From: Oscillatoria sp. CS-180
GTDB taxonomy: Bacteria > Cyanobacteriota > Cyanobacteriia > Phormidesmidales > Phormidesmidaceae
NCBI RefSeq assembly: GCF_028330965.1
Contig: NZ_JAQMUB010000048.1
Coordinates: 1-50,288 of the forward strand
Length of the DNA: 50,288 bases
Direction: 5' to 3'
This document shows, piece after piece, positions 1 through 8,428 of this stretch. A program made the position numbers and the translations under genes. Each line of letters opens with the position of its first letter. Positions within the stretch are counted from its first letter, which is position 1. Under the pieces are notes generated by a model, which was not told the origin of the DNA, ran no database searches, and saw only the letters and a program-made list of their open reading frames with translations.

Positions 1-2
1 CG

Positions 3-443
3 CGCGATCGCATGCTTGGCATTATGCAGCGGACCTACAACCGCACCCTTATTCCTGACGGGTTAGGGGATGAAATGGCTCTGGCCTACAACAAAACAGG
101 CGATATTGGCTCCGCTCTGGGTGACATTGCCTTAGTAGACGCCGCCAATGGTAAACGCTATGCAATTGCTGTCTTAATTACTCGTCCCTTCAATGATGGA
201 CGGGCCAGTGAATTAATTCGACGGATTTCAGGTCGCGTTCATCAGGAGATGAATCAGCCCATCAGTCCGACAGGAAGTGGAGCATTCCCCACCGCCGAAA
301 CTTCACCGACCGAAGAGGGCGTTCCTGATAGTTTCCCTAGCACTCCAGTCGATCCGTCCATTGGGGCACCCGCTGATTCGGACAGCGAGGTCACCCCTGG
401 TTTAGAGCACTCCACCGAAGAGGTTCCGCTTCCGACCAACTAG
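3..443 (+). CDS. Serine hydrolase, class A beta-lactamase-related (3' end only)
   Basis: The reading frame is open through the left edge, so this is the C-terminal part of a longer protein. Residues near the start of the visible part match the C-terminal half of class A beta-lactamase-like serine hydrolases: a KTG triad in YNKTGDIGSALGDIALVD followed by the strand GKRYAIAVLITRP and a terminal helix. The catalytic Ser-x-x-Lys would lie upstream, outside the window, so activity cannot be judged. After the helix comes a tail of about 60 residues rich in Pro, Ser, Thr, Glu and Asp, which is not part of the enzyme fold and is probably disordered. Cyanobacterial proteins of this class are often periplasmic and need not confer resistance. 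The gene converges on the TetR gene. Confidence 0.8.
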   Translation, partial: RDRMLGIMQRTYNRTLIPDGLGDEMALAYNKTGDIGSALGDIALVDAANGKRYAIAVLITRPFNDGRASELIRRISGRVHQEMNQPISPTGSGAFPTAETSPTEEGVPDSFPSTPVDPSIGAPADSDSEVTPGLEHSTEEVPLPTN

Positions 444-496
444 CGTCTTGGGCTGAAAATCGGAACCTGGGAATTCGGGAAGAGTTGTTCATGGTC

Positions 497-511
497 TGAG
501 CCAATGGCTCA
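497..511. terminator. Short hairpin between convergent genes
   Basis: TGAGCC-AAT-GGCTCA is a perfect 6-bp stem with a 3-base loop, sitting between the hydrolase gene and the TetR gene and covering the TetR stop codon. No T-run follows on either strand, so a role in termination or 3'-end protection is only inferred. Confidence 0.3.
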
Positions 512-1138
512 ATCTAGCTCGCGCTCAAGCAACACACCGTTCAGAAAAATGTCCGCAAGTCCTTCAGCAAGAGCCTGCATTTCCTTTGGCGAATCGGCAT
601 CGCTGCCTAGGGTGGTTTGGCTGAAGCCTGCGATCGCAAACATTCCCAAAAATATACGAGCCACTACCCGAGGATCCATTGGACGATAGACACCTCGATC
701 TATAGCGGTTTGGAAAAAAGCTTCTGTAACATCCGTCATTTTGCCAATCACCTCGCCCTGCACCTGTTCCCGCAACTCAGGGTGAAACTGGGCTTCCATA
801 AAACAAACCCGCATCAAGTCAACGTTGCGTGGCAGGTTACCCATCCGCCGCCGCATCACCTGCCCTATTGCTTTGTAACTCGCCATTTCGCTAAGTTCAG
901 TCAGCAAATCAGTCAACAACTCAACCCAGCCATCCGTTGCCACTCTGACTAAAATCGCCTTTTTGCTCTCAAAATGACGAAATAAAGTCCCCTCTGCCAC
1001 TCCGGCAGCCTGTGCCAGATCGCGAGTGGTAGTTCCTCCATATCCCCTACGAGCAAACAATCGCTGAGCAGCCTTCAAAATGCGAGTTTCAGTTTCATTT
1101 TCTACACTCGTCGAAGGCGTTTTATAACGGACGACCAT
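509..1138 (-). CDS. TetR/AcrR family transcriptional regulator
   Basis: A 209-residue protein with the typical TetR layout. The N-terminal helix-turn-helix spans about residues 17-63, including RILKAAQRLFARRGYGGTTT, then DLAQAAGVAEGTLFRHFESK with its TLFRHF recognition-helix signature. The remaining 140 residues are helical and would form the ligand-binding and dimer domain; such domains are too variable to name a ligand. Length is normal for the family. The gene is divergent from the alkyladenine DNA glycosylase gene with about 270 bases between them, so it may regulate itself, the glycosylase or both. It faces the beta-lactamase-like gene tail to tail. Family assignment is firm; target and ligand are unknown. 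Confidence 0.92.
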   Translation of the reverse strand: MVVRYKTPSTSVENETETRILKAAQRLFARRGYGGTTTRDLAQAAGVAEGTLFRHFESKKAILVRVATDGWVELLTDLLTELSEMASYKAIGQVMRRRMGNLPRNVDLMRVCFMEAQFHPELREQVQGEVIGKMTDVTEAFFQTAIDRGVYRPMDPRVVARIFLGMFAIAGFSQTTLGSDADSPKEMQALAEGLADIFLNGVLLERELD

Positions 1139-1410
1139 GACACTAACCTAGAGGCCAACAAGTGGGGATCATCCCACTAGGTCATTTTGCAATCAGGGAA
1201 ACATAACGGCGGTTCGGAATTCATATAACCTCACACTCATCTACAAAAGTCTGTCAAAAGTGTGTCGGGAGCACACCTTTCGTAAGATATGGCAAGAGTT
1301 ATGAGGGTGAAGAATGGACGGTAGCCATTATCCGGTTAGGGATGGGACGCGAATTTTCGCGTCTCCATACAGTGGCTGATTGTTCTCGACAGTTGAGCTA
1401 CGGTAAAGCA
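1139..1410. promoter_or_regulatory. Divergent intergenic region with a small dyad
   Basis: This gap between the divergent TetR and glycosylase genes must hold both promoters. It contains GTGTG-N7-CACAC at 1260-1276, preceded by a partly similar GTCTGTC at about 1250, a plausible place for a TetR-type operator. The dyad is short and unproven. Confidence 0.3.
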
Positions 1411-2031
1411 ATGACATCTACCGACGCCCACTCTTTTCTGGATACGGCTTGGCTGGGCCGCCCTTCTACCGAAGTTGCGCCTGATCTAATTGGCTGCACG
1501 CTGGTCAGACAGTTTCCTGATCGCACCCTCTATCGCGGCACTATTGTTGAGACTGAAGCCTATGCGCCCGATGATCCAGCCTGTCATGCTTACCGTCGCC
1601 GTACGGCCAGGAACGAGGTTATGTTTGGGCCGCCGGGAGCCTGCTACGTTTATCTCATCTACGGTATGTATCACTGCATCAATGTCGTCACAGATTTAGA
1701 CACCGTGCCCAGTGCAGTCCTGATTCGTGCCCTTGATTTAGAAAGCATTCCGCCCTGGGTGGATGAAAAGCAGCGAAAAAAGCGCGATCGCGTCGCGGCG
1801 GGCCCTGGGAAGCTTTGTCGTGCTTTGAAGATCGATCGCACCCTCAACGGGATTCAACTCGAACCGGGTCAGCCATTGTGGTTAGAGCCGCGCTCAGCTT
1901 CTACGCAACAGGCGATTGCGAAGGGGACTCTAAAGATGGTGCAGACGACCCGCATTGGACTAACCCAAGGAGCAGATTTGCCTTGGCGGTGGTATGTGAA
2001 GGGGTGTTCGGCGGTCTCGAAAAAGGGCTAG
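1411..2031 (+). CDS. 3-methyladenine (alkyladenine) DNA glycosylase, AAG/Mpg family
   Basis: Removes alkylated purines from DNA to begin base-excision repair. The protein begins in the family pattern [19 protein letters not shown] and carries the conserved catalytic-glutamate segment [19 protein letters not shown], then [18 protein letters not shown], which lines the base-binding pocket. The C-terminal half contains [11 protein letters not shown], another family hallmark. I chose the ATG at 1411 (206 residues) because it gives the normal length and N-terminus; an upstream in-frame ATG at 1342 would add 23 residues that do not look like the family. The gene stands alone, divergent from a TetR regulator and convergent with miaE, whose 3' end lies 4 bases away. 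Confidence 0.93.
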   Translation: MTSTDAHSFLDTAWLGRPSTEVAPDLIGCTLVRQFPDRTLYRGTIVETEAYAPDDPACHAYRRRTARNEVMFGPPGACYVYLIYGMYHCINVVTDLDTVPSAVLIRALDLESIPPWVDEKQRKKRDRVAAGPGKLCRALKIDRTLNGIQLEPGQPLWLEPRSASTQQAIAKGTLKMVQTTRIGLTQGADLPWRWYVKGCSAVSKKG

Positions 2032-2035
2032 AGCT

Positions 2036-2641
2036 TCAGCTGTGAATTCGGGGTTCAGGGTGAAGGGTAGAGAGGAGTTTGCTTTCAACTTCAGATAGTT
2101 CGAGAAGACGAGTGTTGACGGTTTCTCGATCAAAGTAGGTGGTGGCAAGAACCCAATAGGCTCCATAGTGTCGAGCTTCGGAAGCCATGAGACTGCTGTA
2201 GAACTTCGCCAAGTCAGGCTCGGGGCAGTGGGCAGCAAGGAGACCGAGTCGTTCATGGCTACGAGCTTCGATGAGCGCTGCCACCAAGAGCGAGTCAAGC
2301 ATTCGCAGGGGTTCTTGGCGACGAACCTGAGCGCTCAATCCGGCACCGTAGGGAGGGGCTGGCAAAGGCTTCAAAGGCACCTTGCGGCGTTCTAGCCACT
2401 GGTTCACTAACTCAAAATGACCGAGTTCCTCTTGAGCGATCGCCGTCAATGCTCGCACTAATTTTTCGCTGGAGGGATAGCGACACATCAGGTTCAGAGC
2501 GACCCCGGCAGCCTTGCGTTCACAGTGAGAATGATCGAGCAGCACCGTATCCAGGTTTGCCAATGCCTGATCCAGCCACGCTTGAGACGTTGGCGTTTGC
2601 AAAAACTGAATGGTAGACATTGCGTTGGGAGCCGCGACCAT
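2036..2641 (-). CDS. miaE: tRNA-(ms2io6A)-hydroxylase MiaE
   Basis: A diiron hydroxylase that acts on the hypermodified adenosine 37 of tRNA. The 201 residues contain the ligand pattern expected of the MiaE ferritin-like fold: an early Glu in DHSHCERKAAGVAL, EELGHFELV, then EARSHERLGLL, and SEARHYGAYW. Two Glu-x-x-His type motifs plus separate Glu residues fit the diiron site. Length is normal. The first ATG gives an N-terminus of MVAAPNAMST; the second Met, seven residues in, is an equally good start. It is convergent with the glycosylase gene and lies 28 bases downstream of the large kinase-like gene on the same strand, so the two could be co-transcribed. The family is certain; the exact substrate in this organism is inferred. 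Confidence 0.9.
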   Translation of the reverse strand: MVAAPNAMSTIQFLQTPTSQAWLDQALANLDTVLLDHSHCERKAAGVALNLMCRYPSSEKLVRALTAIAQEELGHFELVNQWLERRKVPLKPLPAPPYGAGLSAQVRRQEPLRMLDSLLVAALIEARSHERLGLLAAHCPEPDLAKFYSSLMASEARHYGAYWVLATTYFDRETVNTRLLELSEVESKLLSTLHPEPRIHS

Positions 2642-2669
2642 TGAATCCTCTATTTTAATTCGCGCAGGT

Positions 2670-4625
2670 TTATTCTAACTCTGTGCTTTCCTCGGGGACT
2701 TGAGGGGTGGAGGTGGCTTGAAGCCTTGATAGTTGGTATTGAGCATCTTCGTAGCAATCAGTGCGTCCCAAATCTAAACAAAGCTGCGATGCTTTCTGAA
2801 GGTCCGTGATCGCAGCTGAAGTATTGCCCAGGTCAGCTTGTAATAGCCCTCGGTCATAGACAGCAAAAACATAGTCGGAATCAATTGCGATCGCTTTGGA
2901 AAAATCTTCCATCGCACCAGGAATATCGTCCATGGCCTGTCGAGTGAGGCCGCGATTGTAATAGGAATCGGAGCTGTCTGGTTCAATCTTGATCGCGATG
3001 TTGTAATCCTGTAGTGATCCCTTAAAGTCACCTAAACGCCGCTTAACTAATCCGCGATTTTGATAAGCTAAACCGTGACTTGGGCGCAGGCCAATTGCTG
3101 CTGAGCAATCATCTAAGGCAGCAACCTGTTCTCCCACGTTGGAATATGACAAACAGCGATTCAGATAGGCCGCCGCTTCAACTTCGGCTGAAGGCTCTAA
3201 TTCAAGGGCCTGAGTGTAGTCTTCAATCGCGCCTTGATCATCGCCCCAGGCCGCACGAGCACTGCCTCGATTCACATAGGCTTTGGTAAAAGTCGCGTCG
3301 TGCCTAATCGATTGGGTGTAGTCCTCGATCGCACCTTGCACATCACCTACTGCAAATCGAAGGTTGCCGCGATCGTAGAGATAGTTTGGATGTTGAGGAA
3401 CGAGTTCAATTGCCCTTGTAATATCTGCTAGCGCCGCTTCTGTGTCGCCCAACTCGAACTGTAGCTGACTCCGCTCTGACAGAGCCTCTGGATTATTAGG
3501 AAAGAGTTGGATAGCACGGGTATAGCGATTAATAGCCCCGTCGGGATCATTGAGCTTTGCAATTTCCGCATCTCGCATGTGTCGCTTTGCCAAAAATCGC
3601 TGCGGAAGTTCTAGGGCGACCAAACCGGCAAGCAAAGCTAGAAACGCAATTCCGGCAACGCCGATAACTTTCCACGGTAGCTTTCTCGTGAATGACCTTT
3701 GGGGAGTAGTTGCGGAAAGTGTCATCCGTCGTGCAGGAACTGAAGGCTGAATGGTGATTGGCAGATCAGCTATGGTTTGGCTATCAATTTGTTCAATATC
3801 TGACAGCACATCGGTTGCTTTTTGATACCGTCTATCAGGGCTGGGATGCACCATACGAGCCAGCAAGCTAATCATATTGACGCTCAATCCTGGAATGCCC
3901 TCTAGCAACCCAACAATTTCCTGTCGCAAGTTAGGATGTTGGGCGGCAGGTAACTCTTCAGCAGCTAGTCCGGTCAAGGCTTGAACCGTCAACATCCCCA
4001 GCGCATAGTGATCGCTGCAAAAAGTGGATTGTCCCTGGAACTGTTCAGGCGCTAGGTAGAATCGACTGGAAGGAGGCGAGTGATGCGAACTGAACACAGC
4101 ATCTCGGCTGAAGACATTTTGACTAATACTTTTGATAGCCCCAAAATCCAACACCACTAGACGGTTATCTTTCTGGTGTCGGATCAGTTTTGAGGGCTTC
4201 AGATTGCCGTGAACAACTCCGCGTTCCTGAGCAAAGGCGACCACGGGTAAAACTTCTTTAAGAAAGTAAAGGGCATCGGATTGCGACCACGGTTGCCCAC
4301 TAACCAGCTCTTCTTTGAGCGATCGCCCAGGAATGAATTCCTGAACAACATAGAAACTCTGCTCAAAGTCAAAGGCAGCAAACGTACTAGGGACTTGCTC
4401 ATGCTGCCCAATGACCTCCAAAACCTCAACTTTTTTTCTAAGCAAGCTAAAAATAAACTTTCGAGTCATCGGGTTACGGGTTGGAAGCCGTAACTGCCTG
4501 ACAACACATCTAGGATGTCCCGGATAATGAATATCTGCCGCCAGAAATGTCTGACCCGCCGGATGGGCGCTAAGAACCTGAACAATCTGGTACCGCCCTC
4601 CAAGGAGCTTTTGAGTCGCAGACAT
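2670..4625 (-). CDS. Ser/Thr kinase homologue with TPR repeats, probable pseudokinase
   Basis: A 651-residue protein (ATG at 4625 preceded by GAAGGGA; a TTG at 4646 would add seven residues). Residues 10-280 form a eukaryotic-type protein kinase fold of the cyanobacterial Spk type. A membrane segment lies at about 320-340 and six to seven TPR units at 355-640. Key residues are missing: the glycine-rich loop is degraded (LSAHPAGQTF), the ATP-binding Lys is Arg (CVVRQL, about residue 43), HRD is HGN (139-141) and the catalytic-loop Asn is Lys (KPSK). Only DFG (160-162) is intact. The SpkB-like kinase elsewhere in this window keeps all four motifs. A scaffold or sensor role with an external TPR domain is likely; catalysis is unlikely but not excluded. 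Confidence 0.88.
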   Translation of the reverse strand: MSATQKLLGGRYQIVQVLSAHPAGQTFLAADIHYPGHPRCVVRQLRLPTRNPMTRKFIFSLLRKKVEVLEVIGQHEQVPSTFAAFDFEQSFYVVQEFIPGRSLKEELVSGQPWSQSDALYFLKEVLPVVAFAQERGVVHGNLKPSKLIRHQKDNRLVVLDFGAIKSISQNVFSRDAVFSSHHSPPSSRFYLAPEQFQGQSTFCSDHYALGMLTVQALTGLAAEELPAAQHPNLRQEIVGLLEGIPGLSVNMISLLARMVHPSPDRRYQKATDVLSDIEQIDSQTIADLPITIQPSVPARRMTLSATTPQRSFTRKLPWKVIGVAGIAFLALLAGLVALELPQRFLAKRHMRDAEIAKLNDPDGAINRYTRAIQLFPNNPEALSERSQLQFELGDTEAALADITRAIELVPQHPNYLYDRGNLRFAVGDVQGAIEDYTQSIRHDATFTKAYVNRGSARAAWGDDQGAIEDYTQALELEPSAEVEAAAYLNRCLSYSNVGEQVAALDDCSAAIGLRPSHGLAYQNRGLVKRRLGDFKGSLQDYNIAIKIEPDSSDSYYNRGLTRQAMDDIPGAMEDFSKAIAIDSDYVFAVYDRGLLQADLGNTSAAITDLQKASQLCLDLGRTDCYEDAQYQLSRLQATSTPQVPEESTELE

Positions 4626-4646
4626 ATGGTAGATGAATCCCTTCAA

Positions 4647-5373
4647 ACTTTTCTGTCAATCAATCTAGAAGCGATTTATTGACTGCTTATAGATTAGGTG
4701 AAGAAAGGACTTTAACAATTCGACACATCATCTTAATGAGATTGGAATGTCTTTATACACCCTTAGGATAAACAGTCCTTGAGACTTTACGGTGAAGCTT
4801 GCTCTTTAGATTGCCCTGAATGTGGAGAAATAGCCTCACTCATCAAACTCTCAAAGCTGATAGCGCTGACAAAAAATACAGACAAAGACGGCCAGGGTAT
4901 GGCGGGTAATTGAACAAACTTCACGGACAGCGTAAGGCATCATTCGTAACCTACACCCGATGTAATAAAAGTAACCGTTCTCTGCTGATTGACCTGGATT
5001 GTTAGAGGAACACGCTCATGAATCCTCTAGCACCTTGAACGCTTCATCTGTAGAACGTTGCTCTTGCCGTCAGGGATTACGCCTACAATCCTACGACATA
5101 TATGAAACCATCGCCTACATTAAGCTTTTGTAGTTAGACGAACTTCTTTCCACAAATGAAACGGTGACAAGGCGGCTATATTCAATCCGTATCGGAAGAC
5201 GTTGGTCTGCAAAAGAGCTGTCTAAATGGTTTGCACTGCCTCGAAGATTGTGTCATTAATCCGTCTTTTACATCATCCAATTTTGTATTTTTATTTCATA
5301 ATGATGACTGGCTTAGACCCATTCAGCAGAATTAGGCCCTAGCCCAATTGGTTTCAGCAATACAAGGGATTTT
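4647..5373. other. Intergenic region, no gene seen
   Basis: About 730 bases without a convincing reading frame. The only clear structure is TAGAGGA-N13-TCCTCTA at 5003-5029, a perfect 7-bp inverted repeat that includes a short ATG frame of a few codons. The region must hold the promoter of the kinase-like gene (leftward) and of the gene at 5374 (rightward). No tRNA or known small RNA was recognised. Confidence 0.4.
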
Positions 5374-5787
5374 ATGAGCGCACCCCAGCCTATATTTGAT
5401 GTTGAACCTTCGGAGCGGCTAAAAGCACTTCGGCAAAAGCGCCAAAAGCAACGCCACCCTAAGGCTCGCTCAGCGCGCTATCGAGCTTTGGGATGGGAAA
5501 TGACCGGGCGCCTAACGGTGAATTTAGTGATTGCGCTCATGGGTCTGTCAGCACTCGTTCGGTTAATTCCTTACTATCAAACCCAGCGCCAGTTTTTGCA
5601 GCAAACAGAAAGTTCTTTGGAACAGGTTCAATCGCAAAATAGTCGCCTGCGGGCAGATTTCACTCGATACTTTGATCCAGCACAAACCAGTCAGGCTATG
5701 CAGGAGAGTAGCGATCGCAAGTCTGAAGGACATATTCCCGTCGTTTTAGTCGATCCCCTTGAGCTACAGGTCGAAGACGGCGAATGA
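5374..5787 (+). CDS. Small single-pass membrane protein with coiled coil, slr1601-like
   Basis: A 137-residue protein with a very basic cytoplasmic N-terminus (KALRQKRQKQRHPKARSARY), one membrane segment at about residues 47-66 (LTVNLVIALMGLSALVRLIP) and a Gln-rich coiled-coil stretch at 70-95 (RQFLQQTESSLEQVQSQNSR), then a short tail. This basic-TM-coiled-coil order is that of FtsL/FtsB-type division proteins, and cyanobacteria have a conserved family of this kind, named after Synechocystis slr1601, proposed to act in cell division. I recognise the architecture, not a sequence-level proof. The start has AAGGGA five bases upstream. It faces the YdcF-like gene tail to tail and has no operon partner. 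Confidence 0.65.
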   Translation: MSAPQPIFDVEPSERLKALRQKRQKQRHPKARSARYRALGWEMTGRLTVNLVIALMGLSALVRLIPYYQTQRQFLQQTESSLEQVQSQNSRLRADFTRYFDPAQTSQAMQESSDRKSEGHIPVVLVDPLELQVEDGE

Positions 5788-5839
5788 TGAAGTATGGGCA
5801 AGGGTAGAAAGAAGAGCAGTCGAACAGATAGGGAAACCG

Positions 5840-6511
5840 TTACGGGTCCCTTTTTTCCATCTCTATGTCAGCCTGATGCTCACAAGTAAATCCTTGTTCA
5901 TTCCACGTCGTTAAATCCACTGACGATAAAGGGAAAACGCTTTCGCAATTGATGCTGTAGACCTGACTAATAAGGGCCCATCCCAGCGATCGCACCACAT
6001 CGGCGATCGTTTTAAGTGGATTCTCAACATTGCCAGGAACACCCGTCTCTTGAACGAGACGCATTTCAGACCAGATTCCGTGGCTGCCCAACAGAATTTT
6101 TGCCAACCAGTTGGCTCTGGGGCTGTGACTAGGTGACGTCACAATTTGAACATGGTGAGCCTGCCACGCTTGCAGGGTCGGCAGGCTGTATCGATAGTTA
6201 TCAAACGTGGAGTCGGCACAGGTTTCCAGCCAGACAGTGCTGAGGGGAGCTGAGACTCGCTCAAACAGAAGGCGAATGCAAGGAGGTTGAGACCCTTGAG
6301 AAATCAAAATAGGAAGGCTGTTGCCTTGCGCAACGGTTTCAGCGATAACCATTTCCCTGCGAATGCTGCCACCTAACACCAAAATCGCGTCGATGGGCTG
6401 CTGGGCATGGCGATAGAGTTGCGTGCCTAAGCTACTGGTCCAGCAGGTCAGGACTAATAGCAGCAGCAGTAGCCCTCCCTTTAAACGAAGCAATCCCTTG
6501 AACATCAACAT
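5840..6511 (-). CDS. YdcF family (DUF218) membrane-anchored protein
   Basis: A 223-residue protein with an N-terminal hydrophobic anchor (GGLLLLLLVLTCWTSSLG) followed by the DUF218 pattern: DAILVLGGSIRRE, then ILISQG, STFDNYRYSLPTL and VQIVTSPSHSPRANWLAKIL. In this superfamily (YdcF, SanA, ElyC) the domain faces the periplasm and is linked to envelope integrity, but the reaction is not settled. The C-terminal region after about residue 180 is poorly conserved. A Met two residues downstream is an alternative start. It lies upstream of nothing obvious on its strand and about 140 bases downstream of ndhO, so it may be the distal gene of a loose ndhO-containing transcript. Confidence 0.8.
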   Translation of the reverse strand: MLMFKGLLRLKGGLLLLLLVLTCWTSSLGTQLYRHAQQPIDAILVLGGSIRREMVIAETVAQGNSLPILISQGSQPPCIRLLFERVSAPLSTVWLETCADSTFDNYRYSLPTLQAWQAHHVQIVTSPSHSPRANWLAKILLGSHGIWSEMRLVQETGVPGNVENPLKTIADVVRSLGWALISQVYSINCESVFPLSSVDLTTWNEQGFTCEHQADIEMEKRDP

Positions 6512-6649
6512 GAGGTTATGGCAGCATTTCGCGATAAGACATGAATGCTGTCAGATTGCCCAGTTAAGGTCAAAAACGGACCGTTTGGATTAGGACGTTC
6601 CTCCCGTCCCTGTAGGAAACATGACTAGTGGTGAATTGTACGGGATGGC

Positions 6650-6871
6650 TTACTCAAACTTTTCCAGTTGGTCGAGGCGTAACCAGATATTAGGAGTCGG
6701 CACATGCCCAAACATGACGAGAGCATAGTCGTCGCGTGTTTCTAAAATTTCGCCTTTTGTCTCAAATAGATAGGGAGGCCAACGGGTATCACTGGCTGTC
6801 GATTCAGCACTGTTTTCGAGTTTTTCACGGACTGCTCGAACGAGGTCGCCCCGCTTTAGTTTCGCTGCCAT
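6650..6871 (-). CDS. ndhO: NAD(P)H-quinone oxidoreductase subunit O
   Basis: A 73-residue subunit specific to the photosynthetic NDH-1 complex of cyanobacteria and chloroplasts, on the cytoplasmic side of the thylakoid membrane. It carries the family start AAKLKRGDLVRAVREKL and the KOW/SH3-like pattern TKGEILETRDDYALVMFG followed by PNIWLRLDQLE. Full length for NdhO. It follows mutM and precedes the YdcF-like gene on the same strand, with short spacers, and psaE lies upstream on the same strand. Confidence 0.97.
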   Translation of the reverse strand: MAAKLKRGDLVRAVREKLENSAESTASDTRWPPYLFETKGEILETRDDYALVMFGHVPTPNIWLRLDQLEKFE

Positions 6872-6926
6872 GTCGCGATCGCACCTTCCAAGTATCGTCT
6901 CTAACTTATTGTAGACGGTTGCCCCC

Positions 6927-7775
6927 TCAACGCTGACATTGAGGACAAAAGTGGGCAGAGCGTCCGGCTAATTTAATCCGACGAATTGGGGTCCCGCAGA
7001 CGCGGCAGGGTTGTTCTTCCCGGTCATACACATTGGCAATGCCTCCGTAATTGCCGTTGACGCCGTGGACATTCCGAAAGTCGCTGAAGGTCGTGCCGCC
7101 TTGGGCAATTGCGGCTTCTAGCGTCTTTTGAATGGCGTTGTGTAAGCGAACAATTCGTTTGCGACCCAAACGGGCACAGAGGGTCGTGGGGCGAATGCCG
7201 CTCAAGAAAAGAGCCTCATCCGCATAGATATTGCCAATGCCAGCAATTAAGGCTTGATCTAATAAGGCATTTTTGATGGGGCGATGGCGGCGGCGGGTGA
7301 CCGTGTAAAGGTAATCAGGGGAAAAGCGATCGCTCAACGGCTCTGGCCCCAAAGCAGCAATGCCGGTAATGATGGATTCGATGCTGTGCTGTGCTGGAAC
7401 CCACCAGAGACGGCCAAAGGTCCGCTGATCGATAAACCTCAAATCATGCGCTTTATCTAAATGCAATATCACGCGGCAGTGCTTAGACATGGGTTCTTGG
7501 AAAGGCATCCAAAGCAACTGCCCTGTCATTCGCAGGTGAACCCCTAAATGTCCTGCTGGCTCGCCATTAGCAGCTTGGAGCGTTGCCAGCAAATACTTTC
7601 CTCGACGATTCCAGGCCAGCAATGTGGTTTCGGCCACACCGTCTAAAAACGCTTCTACAGAACCGGGGTGGGCAATACTGCGGGGTAACAGCACTTGCCC
7701 ACCCCGAATGAGTGCGCTCTGAGTAACTTGATTCAGCCCGCGACGAACGGTTTCAACTTCAGGTAGCTCCGGCAC
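6927..7775 (-). CDS. mutM: Formamidopyrimidine-DNA glycosylase (Fpg/MutM)
   Basis: Excises oxidised purines such as 8-oxoguanine and nicks the abasic site. The start is GTG, and it is certain because the mature N-terminal proline of MPELPEVETVRRGL is the nucleophile, with the adjacent Glu as proton donor. GRRKYLL-type lysine loop is seen as NRRGKYLLATL; the helix-two-turn-helix region includes LLDQALIAGIGNIYADEALF; and the C-terminal zinc finger is intact with Cys pairs CRVC and CPQC. At 282 residues it is full length. It sits between psaE and ndhO on the same strand. Association of a DNA oxidation-repair gene with photosynthetic genes is common in cyanobacteria (general knowledge). Confidence 0.98.
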   Translation of the reverse strand: MPELPEVETVRRGLNQVTQSALIRGGQVLLPRSIAHPGSVEAFLDGVAETTLLAWNRRGKYLLATLQAANGEPAGHLGVHLRMTGQLLWMPFQEPMSKHCRVILHLDKAHDLRFIDQRTFGRLWWVPAQHSIESIITGIAALGPEPLSDRFSPDYLYTVTRRRHRPIKNALLDQALIAGIGNIYADEALFLSGIRPTTLCARLGRKRIVRLHNAIQKTLEAAIAQGGTTFSDFRNVHGVNGNYGGIANVYDREEQPCRVCGTPIRRIKLAGRSAHFCPQCQR

Positions 7776-7904
7776 AATGTCTACAATCCAGCCAAATACG
7801 AGTAACCTTTTGCTAACCTTTTGCCGCAGACAACATATCGAGTTTAGGGCTTTAGCTTTAGCAACTCTCTGCTCTCACCCCATACTGCGCGCTTTCTCTA
7901 AACG

Positions 7905-8138
7905 CTATTCAGCTTCAGCTTTGGCTTTAGCTTTGGCTTTTTTCTTAGGCGCTTCCACTTCTATTAATTCATCTAGTGCGAAGTTGTTGGTGTTTACTCC
8001 GGCGTAGTTGACTTTGTCAAAACGAACAACAGCCGGGTAGCGAATGCCGCTTTGGTCGATAGTTGCAACGGTACCGACATCCTGATACCAGTAAGATTCT
8101 TTCCGAAGGATGCGGACTTTAGAACCACGCTGAACCAT
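7905..8138 (-). CDS. psaE: Photosystem I reaction centre subunit IV (PsaE)
   Basis: A stromal-side (cytoplasmic) PSI subunit that helps dock ferredoxin and supports cyclic electron flow. The SH3-like core starts [20 protein letters not shown] and continues through [20 protein letters not shown] to FALDELIEV, an essentially textbook PsaE. I chose the ATG at 8138 (77 residues), with AGAGGA about nine bases upstream; a frame open further upstream is not used. After the core comes an unusual low-complexity tail, [15 protein letters not shown], encoded by a short tandem repeat of GCT/GCC-AAA codon pairs. Such tails vary between cyanobacteria and are probably flexible. Confidence 0.98.
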   Translation of the reverse strand: MVQRGSKVRILRKESYWYQDVGTVATIDQSGIRYPAVVRFDKVNYAGVNTNNFALDELIEVEAPKKKAKAKAKAEAE

Positions 8139-8428
8139 GAATATGTCCTCTTGAAAAACGAGTTTTATCAACGAATGACTCGTTAAACAGCGTACTACGG
8201 AAGCATCAGGTTACTGACCTGTCAGGGTTTAAGTTTTGTTGCCACACCCCTTCTTAGTCGGCGTTTTGAAACAACTTGAAACATACGAAACAATGTGAAT
8301 TGATGATGGCCAGCATCTATCGACTGACAGGCTAGCAATCGACTGTCCGATGCCAAAATAGGTCTGGTTGTTCGCCTGATGCAGGGCGATCGCTTCTGCG
8401 GGTTATTGTTCTACTATCAACACCACTC

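Noticed and set aside
617-952. A 111-codon plus-strand frame over the TetR gene
   Set aside because: Antisense shadow of a clear TetR coding sequence.
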